NCBI RefSeq assembly: GCF_030689305.1
Contig: NZ_JAUYVM010000008.1
Coordinates: 245,577 to 309,576 of the forward strand
Source of the DNA: Vibrio penaeicida
Lineage (GTDB): Bacteria > Pseudomonadota > Gammaproteobacteria > Enterobacterales > Vibrionaceae
Direction of reading: 5' to 3'
DNA: 64,000 bases
Part shown: positions 52,396 to 62,827 of the stretch, piece after piece
Position numbering within the stretch: the stretch's first letter is position 1
Layout of the letters: each line of letters opens with the position of its first letter
Notes under the pieces: model-generated
Database searches by the model: none
Seen by the model: the letters and a program-made list of their open reading frames with translations, nothing else
What the model was told of the DNA's origin: nothing
Made by a program: the position numbers and the translations under genes

Positions 52396-54273
52396 TTACA
52401 AATTACATACGTGTGACCAGCTGTTGTCACTTCCTGGTACTGAACGTGTCCACCAAATTGCTTGGTAAACCGCACCATTGTGAACCAGCTTGTCGCCACC
52501 AGCTGCATGGTTGGGATTACCTGCCCAATCAACTTGTGGCCAATCAGGGTAAACATTCACACCCGTCGCATCACAAACAGTAGGATCAGGAATTGGCTCG
52601 CCACCATTACAACCGAGATCTAAGTACTCTTTTGCCGCTACAGCATTGACCAAGCCGTGACCAGTGCGGTTGTCTTTACCTGCTGCATCAATATCCGTTG
52701 CTGTTTTGGCAAGCGCTTTACGAACATCAGCTGCGGTACATTGTGGATGGTAGCTCCAAACAAGTGCCGCGACACCGGCAACATGTGGCGTCGCCATTGA
52801 TGTACCGTTGTAGTATTGGTAGTCCTCACCTTTCGTTACGCTAACCGTAATAGGCTGACCCACCGACCCTGCAAGCTCTTGACCAAGCGTACGGTCTACA
52901 GAAACTGAAACAATAGGCGCTTCGTTTTTCTCATCGACCAAGAATGGGTTTTGAAGCCCTGTCAGTTCAGTATTACTGTAGACAATAGCAGCTGATGCAC
53001 CTGCAGTGTTACACGCTTTTACCGCATTGATTTCTGGGCGATAGGTGCCTTTTTGGTTTTCGATTCGTTCAACCAAACACACCTTGTTTTTCATATCACC
53101 ACAAACGTATTTACCGGTGCTGATATCACACGCTGCTAAAGCTAGCGTCTGAGAACCATCGATTGGGGTAGGCACAAATTTAGACTGTGCATTTTTGATA
53201 TAGCGGTTGTGTGGAACAATGCCGCGAGCATAGAAGCTTTGCCCGTTAAGCTGGATATCCGCCAAGATACCTTCACCCATGGTCACTGTAGACAATACGG
53301 ATACACCCGGCGCAGATACTTCCACTTGATTGGTCGCTTGTGAGAAATCGGCATGATCAAGTGCCGTGTCCACTGCGGCGACGGAAACAACCGAGTCGTA
53401 AGATGCTGGGTAGCTGTGTGCTGTATTACCAGCGTTACCTGCCGCAGCAATGAGCAGAACACCGCTTTTCTGATGACGGCTAAATGCGGCTTTTTCTGTT
53501 GCGTTTGAGCGCTTACCCCCCAAGCTCATGTTCACAACGTTCGCCCCGTTACTTGCACAGGTATCAACGGCTTTTACAAGATCGGAAGAATACGCCCACT
53601 TGCCATCTTTAAAGACTTTAACAATGTGCAAATTCACATTTTGGTTCGGCATCACGCCCACCACACCCGCATTATTTGCAATGGCTGCTATCGTACCCGC
53701 AACGTGTGTACCATGCGCGTTACCTGCACCGGGAATACTCCAGTCGCCAGTCCCTGTATCGTTGGTACCTGTAACTTGGTTAGTCGCCAAATCATTGTGC
53801 GCAACATCGTACCCGGAATCGATAATACAAACCGTACGATTACCTGCATTGGTATCAGCAAGCAAAGTAGCACCTACGGAATCTTGCCCCCATGGCGTAA
53901 CTTCACTGAGCAGGAATCTAGGCTCGTCAATTTCCACATACTCAACATCTAGATTTTGCTGAAGGGAATTAAGAGCAGTATCGTTTAATTCAACACTGTA
54001 GATTGAACGGTTGCCAAGCCTATCGATCTGTTGCGCGTTAACGCGATCCAATACAGACTCTTGAATCATTCGTGCGCCTGAAAACGGGCTTAGTCCATAT
54101 TTTTCAGGGGTGCTTGAAAGGTCATTCTTAAACTTGACTAAATATTTTACTGGCAGCTCTGCCTCTGAATTACCACTAAATTCATCGGCTACAACATAGC
54201 TGGAAGTGAACATCGCCAAAGCCAACACTGTGGGTTTGAAAATCCCGATATTTTTCTTGTGTAACTTCATCAT
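52396..54273 (-). CDS. Secreted S8 subtilisin-like protease with PA insert and CBM5/12 tail
   Basis: A 625-residue extracellular serine protease. Order: signal peptide (1-29); I9 propeptide (about 38-118, ending DVEYVEIDEPRF); catalytic domain with Asp152 in CIIDSGYDVAHNDL, His187 in NAHGTHVAGT and a Ser in NGTSMATPHVAGVAALVW; a PA-like insert of about 120 residues (VCLVERIENQKGTYRPEINA, ASAAIVYSN); and a C-terminal carbohydrate-binding module of the chitin type (CDATGVNVYPDWPQVDW, HNGAVYQAIWW) after a short linker. It should cleave protein near chitin or cell-surface polysaccharide. It uses the Sec pathway, not the T6SS next door. Confidence 0.93.
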   Translation of the reverse strand: MMKLHKKNIGIFKPTVLALAMFTSSYVVADEFSGNSEAELPVKYLVKFKNDLSSTPEKYGLSPFSGARMIQESVLDRVNAQQIDRLGNRSIYSVELNDTALNSLQQNLDVEYVEIDEPRFLLSEVTPWGQDSVGATLLADTNAGNRTVCIIDSGYDVAHNDLATNQVTGTNDTGTGDWSIPGAGNAHGTHVAGTIAAIANNAGVVGVMPNQNVNLHIVKVFKDGKWAYSSDLVKAVDTCASNGANVVNMSLGGKRSNATEKAAFSRHQKSGVLLIAAAGNAGNTAHSYPASYDSVVSVAAVDTALDHADFSQATNQVEVSAPGVSVLSTVTMGEGILADIQLNGQSFYARGIVPHNRYIKNAQSKFVPTPIDGSQTLALAACDISTGKYVCGDMKNKVCLVERIENQKGTYRPEINAVKACNTAGASAAIVYSNTELTGLQNPFLVDEKNEAPIVSVSVDRTLGQELAGSVGQPITVSVTKGEDYQYYNGTSMATPHVAGVAALVWSYHPQCTAADVRKALAKTATDIDAAGKDNRTGHGLVNAVAAKEYLDLGCNGGEPIPDPTVCDATGVNVYPDWPQVDWAGNPNHAAGGDKLVHNGAVYQAIWWTRSVPGSDNSWSHVCNL

Positions 54274-54629
54274 TTACTCATTTCCTTAATAATAAGCATT
54301 TATGCAAATCGCTCTTGAAGGCGTCCTATAAGATGCTTTCCAAAAGCTGACCCGCTATAAGTCAACGCTTACAATTTGAGCAAATAATTTATAAATTAAA
54401 ATTCTGTGCAATGGATTGCACTCACGCTTCCAACGATTTCAGTTAACATCAAAAAATTAAACAGAATACCTTATAATTCAATGTGTTAATAGTAATATTC
54501 TGCTTATACATTCAGTTTCACCACATAAAACCATGCTACCAAGGTGGATTAATTAGAATCAAAATGATCAAATAAAAAACCACAAACCAATCAAACAAAC
54601 CACAACCCGATCACAATACAGACAATGGT
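54274..54629. other. Intergenic region upstream of the subtilase
   Basis: It holds the subtilase promoter and the 3' end of the sigma-54 activator transcript. AT-rich; no definite element was recognised. Confidence 0.5.
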
Positions 54630-56525
54630 TTACTTTAAGCCACTTTCCCTTAGGCGTTTATATAACGTATTTCGGCTAATATTTAGCTCTTTCGCGGTTT
54701 TAGAAATATTGCGATTCATCCGTTCATAGGCTTCCAGCCAGTCTTCTTTTTCTTTGAGTTCGTTTTCGGCGATTGACTCATTGTGAGGCGCAATAAAGGG
54801 ACGAATATTCGACTCTTGTGGTGTATTGATATGAACATCGGACAAGAAATCATCGGGCAGATCATCAACTTGTATGGCGTCGGGTTCCGCCATAGCAAGG
54901 GCGATCTGAATCACACTCACCATTTGCCGAATGTTGCCAGGCCAAGGGTGAGATTTGAACAAAGACAGTACTTCCATTGAAATCTGCCCCGGTTGTTCAT
55001 TGGAAGAGAATTTACTCAGTAGGTATTGGACTAACGCGTCTTTATCTGTTCGCTCACGCAGCGGTGGCAAAGTAATGTTTAGCCCCGACACTCGGTAGTA
55101 TAAATCTTGGCGAAATTTCCCAGCTTCCACCTCTTGCTTGAGGTGTCGGTTGGTGGCAGACACTAGTTTGAAATCGACAGGGTAAGATGTGGTTGAACCA
55201 AGGGGAGTCACTTTTCTTTCTTGGAGAACACGTAACAAGCGAGCTTGCACATTGAGCGGCATATCTCCAAGTTCGTCTAGGAATAACGTGCCTTTATCGG
55301 CTTTTCGAATTAACCCGATATACCCTTTTGTATGCGCCCCCGTAAACGCGCCTTTTTCGTAGCCGAACAATTCGGATTCAACCAATTCAGAAGGGATCGC
55401 TGCGCAGTTTACTGCAATTAACGGAGCATTCGCCCGCTCGCTAGAAAGATGAAGCGCATTTACAAACACTTCTTTACCTACACCTGTTTCACCATTAATC
55501 AAAATAGGAATGTCGGTGTTCAGGATCTTGCTGGATTGTGTAATTGCCTTTGACAACCTTGGGTCGCCCATGTTTAAACGATCCAAGTCCAATACATCGT
55601 CTTTCGCGACGCCTTTAACGGAGGAGGGTTTAGGTACGTTGCGAAAATCCAACGAACGACCTTTGGGGATCTTGGGTGGCATCACGATGCCATGAAAGTT
55701 GAAATTGTGCTTTGAGCGCAAAACCAGTGGAGTATAAGCAGGGTGAGCAAGCAATTGATCCATTCGAACATCAAACAACTGATCGAGATTTTGTAAGGCT
55801 AAGTCACAACCGAGCACCACTTCTGCGCGTCGGTTTGCCGACACGATTGTCCCCTGCTCATTGAATACGAGGAGTGAAGACCATTGACTATCAATGTTCT
55901 CTTCACTGGTGTTGAACCAAAACAAAAAATGATCAGAGTTAAAGCGCGACACGATCAACTGATTTTCGATAGCTTGTGACATCAGCTTTACCATGCCAAG
56001 CGTATGGGCTGTGGGCATGTAGGTATCACTGGAAATCGACAGCACTCCAGTCATGCGTCTTTCAGCATCAAACAGAGGCGCAGCCGACCCTGTCATAAAG
56101 CGATTTGATGCAAGGAAGTGTTCATCATGGAAGACTTGAACAATAGAACCTGTTTCCAGTGCCGTGCCTATCGCATTCGTCCCAATAAGCCCTTCTTGCC
56201 AATGCACACCATGATCAAACACATGAGGCTGGTTCTCTTGGAAGAAGCGCTGCTCCCCCCAACTACTGAGCACTTGCCCCGTCGTGTCTGCAAGCATCAC
56301 TAGGCAATTACTGTTGGACAGAAGGTTGTCATAAAAAGGCAGCACTTTTTGCTGCGTGGTTTGCAGCAGCCCATGATGTTTATCCAGCGAGAGACCGAAG
56401 TCCGATTCGCTGCTCATTTCTATTTGTGGGGTGCTGGTATGCGCAAGCCCAGCATCGCGGCAACGTCGCCACGAGCTCTCTATGATCGACTGATGGGAAC
56501 GATCATTGTTTTTATATTCGTCCAT
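54630..56525 (-). CDS. Sigma-54-dependent activator, AcoR/DhaR-type (GAF, AAA+, Fis HTH)
   Basis: A 631-residue enhancer-binding protein. The N-terminal GAF-like sensor region contains SSWRRCRDAGLAHT, WQEGLIGTNAIGTALETG and MTGVLSIS, as in AcoR and DhaR. The AAA+ domain has Walker A NGETGVGKEVF, the sigma-54 contact loop GAFTGA, and Walker B FLDELGDM. A Fis helix-turn-helix (ISKTAKELNISRNTLYKRLR) ends it. The ATG at 56525, with GGA 6 bases upstream, is chosen over the more distant TTG. It is divergent from the glycerol-type ABC transporter operon, which has a matching -24/-12 promoter and candidate enhancer repeats, so it is the likely activator of that operon. Confidence 0.9.
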   Translation of the reverse strand: MDEYKNNDRSHQSIIESSWRRCRDAGLAHTSTPQIEMSSESDFGLSLDKHHGLLQTTQQKVLPFYDNLLSNSNCLVMLADTTGQVLSSWGEQRFFQENQPHVFDHGVHWQEGLIGTNAIGTALETGSIVQVFHDEHFLASNRFMTGSAAPLFDAERRMTGVLSISSDTYMPTAHTLGMVKLMSQAIENQLIVSRFNSDHFLFWFNTSEENIDSQWSSLLVFNEQGTIVSANRRAEVVLGCDLALQNLDQLFDVRMDQLLAHPAYTPLVLRSKHNFNFHGIVMPPKIPKGRSLDFRNVPKPSSVKGVAKDDVLDLDRLNMGDPRLSKAITQSSKILNTDIPILINGETGVGKEVFVNALHLSSERANAPLIAVNCAAIPSELVESELFGYEKGAFTGAHTKGYIGLIRKADKGTLFLDELGDMPLNVQARLLRVLQERKVTPLGSTTSYPVDFKLVSATNRHLKQEVEAGKFRQDLYYRVSGLNITLPPLRERTDKDALVQYLLSKFSSNEQPGQISMEVLSLFKSHPWPGNIRQMVSVIQIALAMAEPDAIQVDDLPDDFLSDVHINTPQESNIRPFIAPHNESIAENELKEKEDWLEAYERMNRNISKTAKELNISRNTLYKRLRESGLK

Positions 56526-56572
56526 GAAATCCACATATACAGCTAAGCAAAAGCTCGAAAGTGCGAGCAAAA

Positions 56573-56589
56573 ATGTTCGAAAACGAAAG
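56573..56589. promoter_or_regulatory. GlpR-like operator upstream of glycerol ABC operon
   Basis: ATGTTCGAAAACGAAAG with its flanks matches 17 of 20 positions of the enteric GlpR consensus by my count. It lies close to the start of the sigma-54 activator gene and about 280 bases before glpS. Confidence 0.65.
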
Positions 56590-56592
56590 TAA

Positions 56593-56642
56593 TGTTCAAT
56601 CAGTGTTCAACTCAAATTAGCACAAACTGAACACTTTGAACA
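56593..56642. promoter_or_regulatory. Candidate upstream activating sequence for sigma-54 activator
   Basis: Two TGTTCA (56593-56598, 56604-56609) and two TGAACA (56628-56633, 56637-56642) form a nested inverted arrangement about 145 bases upstream of the -24/-12 element, the usual distance for an enhancer. Confidence 0.5.
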
Positions 56643-56785
56643 CATTTCGTTAACAAATGTGATCTTGCGCTGTTAACACTAAAATCTACGAAATCTCATA
56701 AAGTTAAAGTGATAATTCTATTAATTCATTGTTTATTCAAGAGTTAAAGTGTTTAAAACGGTCAATGTTTTCGTTTAACAACAAA

Positions 56786-56802
56786 TTGGCACATTTCTAG
56801 CA
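56786..56802 (+). promoter_or_regulatory. Sigma-54 (-24/-12) promoter of glycerol ABC operon
   Basis: TTGGCACATTTCTAGCA has GG at -24 and GC at -12 with exactly 10 bases between. Only one base of the -12 TTGCA differs (TAGCA). It is about 70 bases from the glpS start codon. Confidence 0.8.
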
Positions 56803-56804
56803 AT

Positions 56805-56820
56805 AACGAACATTATCGAA
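56805..56820. promoter_or_regulatory. GlpR-like half-site overlapping the transcription start
   Basis: AACGAACATTATCGAA has a perfect half-site CGAACAT and lies just downstream of the -12 element, where a repressor would block initiation. Confidence 0.5.
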
Positions 56821-56871
56821 AATTTTTTATACCCAAGATTTAGACATAATTTCGAAGTTAAGGAGAACTTA

Positions 56872-57960
56872 GTGTCATTAACACTTGAGCAGGTAAGCAA
56901 AATTGTGGACAACGAGGTCCACATCAATGAAGCCAGCCTCACGTTTGAACCGGGGTCGTTTAACGTCCTGTTGGGGAGAACGCTCGCAGGTAAAACTTCA
57001 TTGATGCGATTAATCGCTGGGTTGGATAAGCCCACATCCGGAAGAATTCTGGTCAATGGTGTCGACGTAACAGGCATGCCTGTGCGTGAGCGCAATATTT
57101 CTATGGTCTACCAGCAATTCATTAACTACCCCAATCTAACCGTATTTGAGAACATCGCTTCGCCTTTACGTTTAGCGGGCATGGCGGAGAAGGAAATTCA
57201 GGAACGTGTTCATGCCACCGCCGATATGCTACGCATTACCGATTTCTTAAAGCGAGTACCTTTAGAGCTTTCAGGGGGTCAACAACAGCGTACCGCTATG
57301 GCAAGGGCTCTGGTGAAAGACGCTGAAATCATTTTATTTGATGAACCCTTAGTCAACCTCGACTACAAGTTGCGCGAAGAATTGCGCCAAGAGATGCGAG
57401 AACTTTTCCAAACTCGCCATACCATTGCAATTTATGCCACGACAGAACCAAACGAAGCGCTTGCGCTAGGTGGTACCACTACCATTTTGCATGAAGGCAG
57501 CGTGGTGCAATCGGGTAACACGGCAGAGGTTTATCACAAGCCTAGCTCGGTAGAATCCGCGACCTTGTTCAGCGAGCCACCTATTAATCTTATGCCTGGC
57601 AAAGTCACCGACAGCGAAGTGTGTTTTGATGAGAAAGCCCACTTCCCACTTAACCAGTCTTTAAAACACCTTGGACAAGGAGAGTACATTTTTGGTATTC
57701 GCCCAAGCCACCTCAGCTTACTGCCTAAAAACGATGATGATATCGAGCTATCTGTTCAGGTAGAAGTCGCCGAGATCAGCGGATCAGAAACGTTCCTTCA
57801 CGTATGCAATAACCATTTTGAAATGGTGCTGCATTTACCCGGCGTACACAGTTATGACGTTGATGAATCCATCAAGATTTACATCCCTATTCATAAGTTT
57901 TACGTGTTTGGCATGGACGAAGAATTGATCCATGCCCCTAGTCATCATCTTCTGGGGTAA
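56872..57960 (+). CDS. glpS: Glycerol ABC transporter ATPase, GlpS-like
   Basis: A 362-residue ATPase of the sugar-type ABC family with a C-terminal regulatory OB-fold (FGIRPSHLSLLPKNDDD). Walker A reads GRTLAGKT, signature LSGGQQQRTAMARALVK, Walker B ILFDEPLVNLD with a C-terminal H-loop replaced by YATTEPNEALAL. Such a first ATPase with GRTLAGKT is typical of the glycerol system. The GTG start at 56872 has AAGGAGA upstream. It heads a six-gene operon of the glpSTPQV type known from Rhizobium, driven by the sigma-54 promoter. Confidence 0.88.
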   Translation: MSLTLEQVSKIVDNEVHINEASLTFEPGSFNVLLGRTLAGKTSLMRLIAGLDKPTSGRILVNGVDVTGMPVRERNISMVYQQFINYPNLTVFENIASPLRLAGMAEKEIQERVHATADMLRITDFLKRVPLELSGGQQQRTAMARALVKDAEIILFDEPLVNLDYKLREELRQEMRELFQTRHTIAIYATTEPNEALALGGTTTILHEGSVVQSGNTAEVYHKPSSVESATLFSEPPINLMPGKVTDSEVCFDEKAHFPLNQSLKHLGQGEYIFGIRPSHLSLLPKNDDDIELSVQVEVAEISGSETFLHVCNNHFEMVLHLPGVHSYDVDESIKIYIPIHKFYVFGMDEELIHAPSHHLLG

Positions 57961-57965
57961 TTGAA

Positions 57966-59065
57966 ATGGTTCAGATAACTCTAAATGCGTTAGCGCATAC
58001 TTACGACAAAAAGAAAGGACCGGATTCAACGTACGCGATCCAAGAAATGACGCACACTTGGCACCAAGGTGGCGCATTTGCCTTACTTGGTCCGTCGGGT
58101 TGTGGTAAATCCACGTTGTTGAACATTATCTCTGGCTTGATGAGTCCATCCGACGGCGAAGTGCTGTTTGATGGGGTAAAGGTGAACGACATTCCACCGC
58201 AAGACAGAAACATCGCACAGGTTTTCCAATTTCCGGTGATTTACGACACCATGTCGGTGTACGACAACTTGGCATTCCCTCTTCGTAATATGAAAGTGAA
58301 TAGCGCCAAAATTCACTCTAAAGTGACCGAAATAGCCGAGATCCTAGAGCTCACCCCCGTTCTGAAAAAACGAGCAGAGCATCTTACAGCGGATGAAAAA
58401 CAAAAAGTATCCATGGGTCGCGGACTGGTTCGGGATGATGTTTCCGCGATTTTGTTCGATGAGCCACTCACGGTTATCGACCCACAATTGAAGTGGAAAC
58501 TTCGCCGTAAGCTCAAGCAGATCCACCAGCAATTCAACATCACCATGGTGTACGTTACCCATGATCAGCTCGAAGCCTCGACCTTTGCCGACAAAATTGC
58601 AGTGATGTACGAAGGGCAAATTGTGCAATTTGGTACACCACGGGAATTGTTTGAAAAACCCAACCATACGTTTGTGGGCTACTTCATTGGCAGCCCCGGC
58701 ATGAATCTTATTGAAGTGATTCCAACGGAGCATGGTGTGCGTTTCGACGACATTGATCTGCCGCTTTCTGCTTCCCTTCATGAACAGGTTCAAAGTGCCA
58801 ACACTCATAACATCAAGATCGGTATTCGCCCTGAGTTTGTGCACGTGTGGGAGAAAGAAAACAGCTCTGCCATTAGAAGTGAGGTTTCCCATGTGGAAGA
58901 CCTTGGTACTTACAAAATTCTTACGCTCAAAGTCGGTAATCAAGAGGTGAAAGCGCGCTTACAGGAAGACCAACCTGTTCCTGTGAATGTCGCGTATATC
59001 AGCTTTCCTGAGCAATGGACCATGGTGTATTTGGATGAATTTTTAATTGGCGAGAGGGAAAACTC

Positions 59066-59069
<4 letters not shown>
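57966..59069 (+). CDS. glpT: Glycerol ABC transporter ATPase, GlpT-like
   Basis: A 367-residue second ATPase, forming a heterodimer with GlpS-like. Walker A GPSGCGKSTLL is canonical and Walker B AILFDEPLTVIDPQ with YVTHDQLEAS is intact, but the signature is LTADEKQKVSMGRGLV, with the LSGGQ motif degenerate. This gives an asymmetric dimer with one poor composite site. It follows GlpS by 5 bases and overlaps the first permease by four. Not to be confused with the glycerol-3-phosphate antiporter that shares the name GlpT in enterics. Confidence 0.85.
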
Positions 59070-59929
<860 letters not shown>

Positions 59930-59940
59930 AGGATTGAATC

Positions 59941-60741
59941 ATGACTAAATCAAAACTATTCGGCCTCATCGCATACGTGATATTTCTGCTGCTGCCGATT
60001 TATTGGTTGCTCAACATGTCGTTCAAAGAGAATCAGGAGATTCTGAGCGGTTTGAGCTTCTTCCCTGAAACTTGGACGTTTCGTAATTATCAGGTGATCT
60101 TCGAAGACCCAAGCTGGTACATGGGATACATCAACTCCATCATCTACGTGGTGATGAATATGTGTATCACGCTTGCCGTCGCCTTACCTGCTGCGTATGC
60201 GTTTTCACGCTATCGCTTTGTTGGCGACAAACACCTGTTTTTCTGGTTACTGACCAACAGAATGGCACCACCTGCGGTTTTCTTGTTGCCATTTTTCCAG
60301 CTGTATTCATCAGTTGGGCTGTTTGACACCCATATTGCCGTCGCACTCGCACACTGTCTGTTTAACGTGCCGTTAGCGGTTTGGATTCTTGAAGGGTTTA
60401 TGTCGAGCGTACCTCGTGAAATCGATGAAACCGCCTACATCGACGGTTACACCTTCCCGAAATTCTTCGTCAAGATTTTCTTACCGATGATTCGCTCGGG
60501 AATTGGGGTTTCTGCCTTCTTCTGCTTCATGTTCAGTTGGGTCGAGTTGCTCTTAGCACGAACGCTCACCTCGGTCGATGCTAAACCGATCTCTGCTGTG
60601 ATGACCCGAACCGTAAGCGCCTCGGGTATTGATTGGGGCGTATTGGCGGCTGCGGGTGTGCTCACCATTCTGCCGGGCATCTTAGTAATTTGGTTTGTGC
60701 GTAACCACGTGGCGAAAGGCTTCGCCCTCGGACGAGTTTAA
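59941..60741 (+). CDS. glpQ: Glycerol ABC transporter permease, GlpQ-like
   Basis: A 266-residue MalG-type permease with six helices, beginning LIAYVIFLLLPIYWLLNMSF. The coupling motif is VPREIDETAYIDGYTFPKFF. NRMAPPAVFLLPFFQLY is characteristic of this transporter type. It lies 11 bases after glpP. Not the enteric glycerophosphodiester phosphodiesterase of the same name. Confidence 0.88.
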   Translation: MTKSKLFGLIAYVIFLLLPIYWLLNMSFKENQEILSGLSFFPETWTFRNYQVIFEDPSWYMGYINSIIYVVMNMCITLAVALPAAYAFSRYRFVGDKHLFFWLLTNRMAPPAVFLLPFFQLYSSVGLFDTHIAVALAHCLFNVPLAVWILEGFMSSVPREIDETAYIDGYTFPKFFVKIFLPMIRSGIGVSAFFCFMFSWVELLLARTLTSVDAKPISAVMTRTVSASGIDWGVLAAAGVLTILPGILVIWFVRNHVAKGFALGRV

Positions 60742-60752
60742 GGAGATACATC

Positions 60753-61025
60753 ATGAATTGGATGGCATGGACTACTCCATCAGCACTGTTTTTTACAGGG
60801 ATCGCTTTGATCCTTATCACTATGACAATTTTGGAAATCAAATACCCGTGTGTAGAGCGCAAAGGCTTTTTGCCTATTTCGACCACACGTGGCGACAGAC
60901 TTTTTATTGGGTTACTGAGCGGAGCTTTCATTCATTTGGGGTTCGTTGGGCTGAGTGAAATCAATATTTGGGTGCCTTTTACTGTCTCTGTAATTTGGCT
61001 ATGTACCGTACTGAAATGGGGATGA
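60753..61025 (+). CDS. DUF2160-type small membrane protein of glycerol ABC operon
   Basis: A 90-residue protein with two or three membrane helices (SALFFTGIALILITMTIL, and GLLSGAFIHLGFVGLSEINI). By size, position (after the permeases and before the binding protein) and the MAWTTPSA opening it matches the DUF2160 proteins that accompany glpSTPQV operons. Its role is not known. It has an AAGGAG site upstream. Confidence 0.8.
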   Translation: MNWMAWTTPSALFFTGIALILITMTILEIKYPCVERKGFLPISTTRGDRLFIGLLSGAFIHLGFVGLSEINIWVPFTVSVIWLCTVLKWG

Positions 61026-61105
61026 TGACGCGATAAGCATACATAAAGGTATGTAAAAACATAACGTTATAACGTGAAATATATAAATAACAGGAGTTAT
61101 TAGTA

Positions 61106-62827
61106 ATGCAAAAGGATATGAAGAAAACCTACTTAGGACGTTGTATGTCTCTGGCTCTGCTGATGACAGCCGTGTCACCAATGGCGTCTGCCGATATGGC
61201 AGCGGCAAAGAAGTGGCTGGAGTCTGAATTTACGCCATCGACCCTTTCTGTTGATAAGCAACAGGAAGAAATGCAATGGTTCATTGATGCCGCTCAGCCT
61301 TTTAAGGGCATGGAGATCAATGTTGCTTCCGAAACCATTACCACTCACGAGTACGAAGCGAAAGTCTTGGCGAAAGCGTTCTACGAAATCACAGGAATCA
61401 AAGTTAACCATGACTTGATCCAAGAAGGTGATGTTGTAGAAAAGCTGCAAACCCAAATGCAAACTGGTCGTAACATTTACGATGCGTACGTCAATGACTC
61501 CGACTTGATTGGTACACACTTCCGTTACGGTAAAGTAGTCCCTATCAGTGATTTCATTGCGGGTGAAGGCGCTGTGGTGACCAACCCAATGCTGGATTTG
61601 AAAGACTTTATCGGTCTGAGCTTTACCACAGGACCAGACGGCAAAATATACCAACTTCCAGACCAACAGTTTGCCAACCTTTACTGGTTCCGTGCCGACT
61701 GGTTTGAGCGCGCTGATTTGAAAGCCAAATTTAAAGACGCTTACGGATATGAGTTGGGTGTGCCGCTTAACTGGTCAGCATACGAAGACATCGCTGAGTT
61801 CTTTACGGACAAAGTAAAAACCATCGATGGCGAGCCTGTATACGGCCATATGGATTACGGTAAAAAAGACCCATCTTTAGGTTGGCGTTTCACCGACTCA
61901 TGGTTCTCCATGGCAGGTGCTGGTGACAAAGGCATTCCAAATGGATTACCTGTCGATGAGTGGGGCATTCGTATTGAAGGCTGTCAGCCTGTTGGTTCTG
62001 ATGTGTCTCGCGGTGGTGCCACGAATGGTCCGGCAGCTGTTTACGCAACGACAAAATACGTGGATTGGTTGAAGAAGTACGCGCCACCAGAAGCTCAAGG
62101 TATGACCTTTGGTGAAGCTGGTCCAGTTCCGGCACAAGGTTCTATCGCGCAGCAAATCTTCTGGTACACCGCCTTTACTGCGGATATGACCAAACCGGGC
62201 TTGCCAGTGGTGAACGAAGACGGTACACCAAAATGGCGCATGGCACCTTCACCACGTGGTCCATACTGGGAAGACGGCATGAAGCTGGGTTACCAAGATG
62301 CAGGTTCTTGGACCTTCTTGAACAGTACACCACTTGATCGCCGTAAGGCAGCATGGCTGTACGCGCAGTTTGTTGTGTCTAAATCTGTAAGCTTGAAGAA
62401 AACCTTGGTTGGTCTAACGCCAATTCGTGAGTCGGACATCAACTCTCAGGCGATGACAGACGCAGCGCCTAACTTGGGTGGCTTGGTCGAGTTCTACCGC
62501 AGTGATGCGCGTAAGCAATGGACACCAACAGGTACAAACGTGCCAGATTATCCAAAACTGGCGCAGCTTTGGTGGCAATACGTTTCGGAAGCAGCAAGCG
62601 GCGAGAAAACACCACAAGAAGCACTAAATGGCTTGGCGAAAGCGCAAGATAAAGTACTTCGTCGCCTAGAGCGCAGTAAAGCTCAAGGTGAGTGTGGTCC
62701 TAAACTCAACCCAGAAAAAGGCGCGGAATACTGGTTAGCTCAACCGGGTTCTCCAAAAGCCAAATTGGCCAACGAGAAACCACAGGGTAAAACCATGGCG
62801 TACAAAGATCTGATCGCTTCTAAGTAA
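61106..62827 (+). CDS. glpV: Glycerol ABC transporter periplasmic binding protein, GlpV-like
   Basis: A 573-residue exported protein, much longer than ordinary sugar-binding proteins, as is typical for GlpV. The signal peptide covers about residues 1-29 (SLALLMTAVSPMASA). QLPDQQFANLYWFRADWFER, GWRFTDSWFSMAGAGDKG and GYQDAGSWTFLNSTPLDRR are the strongest family-like parts. It binds the substrate and delivers it to the permeases. AGGAG lies 9 bases before the ATG at 61106; the ATG at 61118 is an alternative. It ends the operon at a strong terminator. Confidence 0.9.
   Translation: MQKDMKKTYLGRCMSLALLMTAVSPMASADMAAAKKWLESEFTPSTLSVDKQQEEMQWFIDAAQPFKGMEINVASETITTHEYEAKVLAKAFYEITGIKVNHDLIQEGDVVEKLQTQMQTGRNIYDAYVNDSDLIGTHFRYGKVVPISDFIAGEGAVVTNPMLDLKDFIGLSFTTGPDGKIYQLPDQQFANLYWFRADWFERADLKAKFKDAYGYELGVPLNWSAYEDIAEFFTDKVKTIDGEPVYGHMDYGKKDPSLGWRFTDSWFSMAGAGDKGIPNGLPVDEWGIRIEGCQPVGSDVSRGGATNGPAAVYATTKYVDWLKKYAPPEAQGMTFGEAGPVPAQGSIAQQIFWYTAFTADMTKPGLPVVNEDGTPKWRMAPSPRGPYWEDGMKLGYQDAGSWTFLNSTPLDRRKAAWLYAQFVVSKSVSLKKTLVGLTPIRESDINSQAMTDAAPNLGGLVEFYRSDARKQWTPTGTNVPDYPKLAQLWWQYVSEAASGEKTPQEALNGLAKAQDKVLRRLERSKAQGECGPKLNPEKGAEYWLAQPGSPKAKLANEKPQGKTMAYKDLIASK

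Noticed and set aside
52396..54273. Subtilase as a T6SS effector because it is near vgrG
   Set aside because: It has a Sec signal peptide, propeptide and carbohydrate-binding tail, all of ordinary extracellular proteases.
58344..58943. 199-codon ORF opposite the GlpT-like gene
   Set aside because: Antisense shadow of a canonical ABC ATPase; His- and Asn-rich translation without domain pattern.
61175..61666. 163-codon ORF opposite the GlpV-like gene
   Set aside because: Antisense shadow of the binding-protein gene with no ribosome site.
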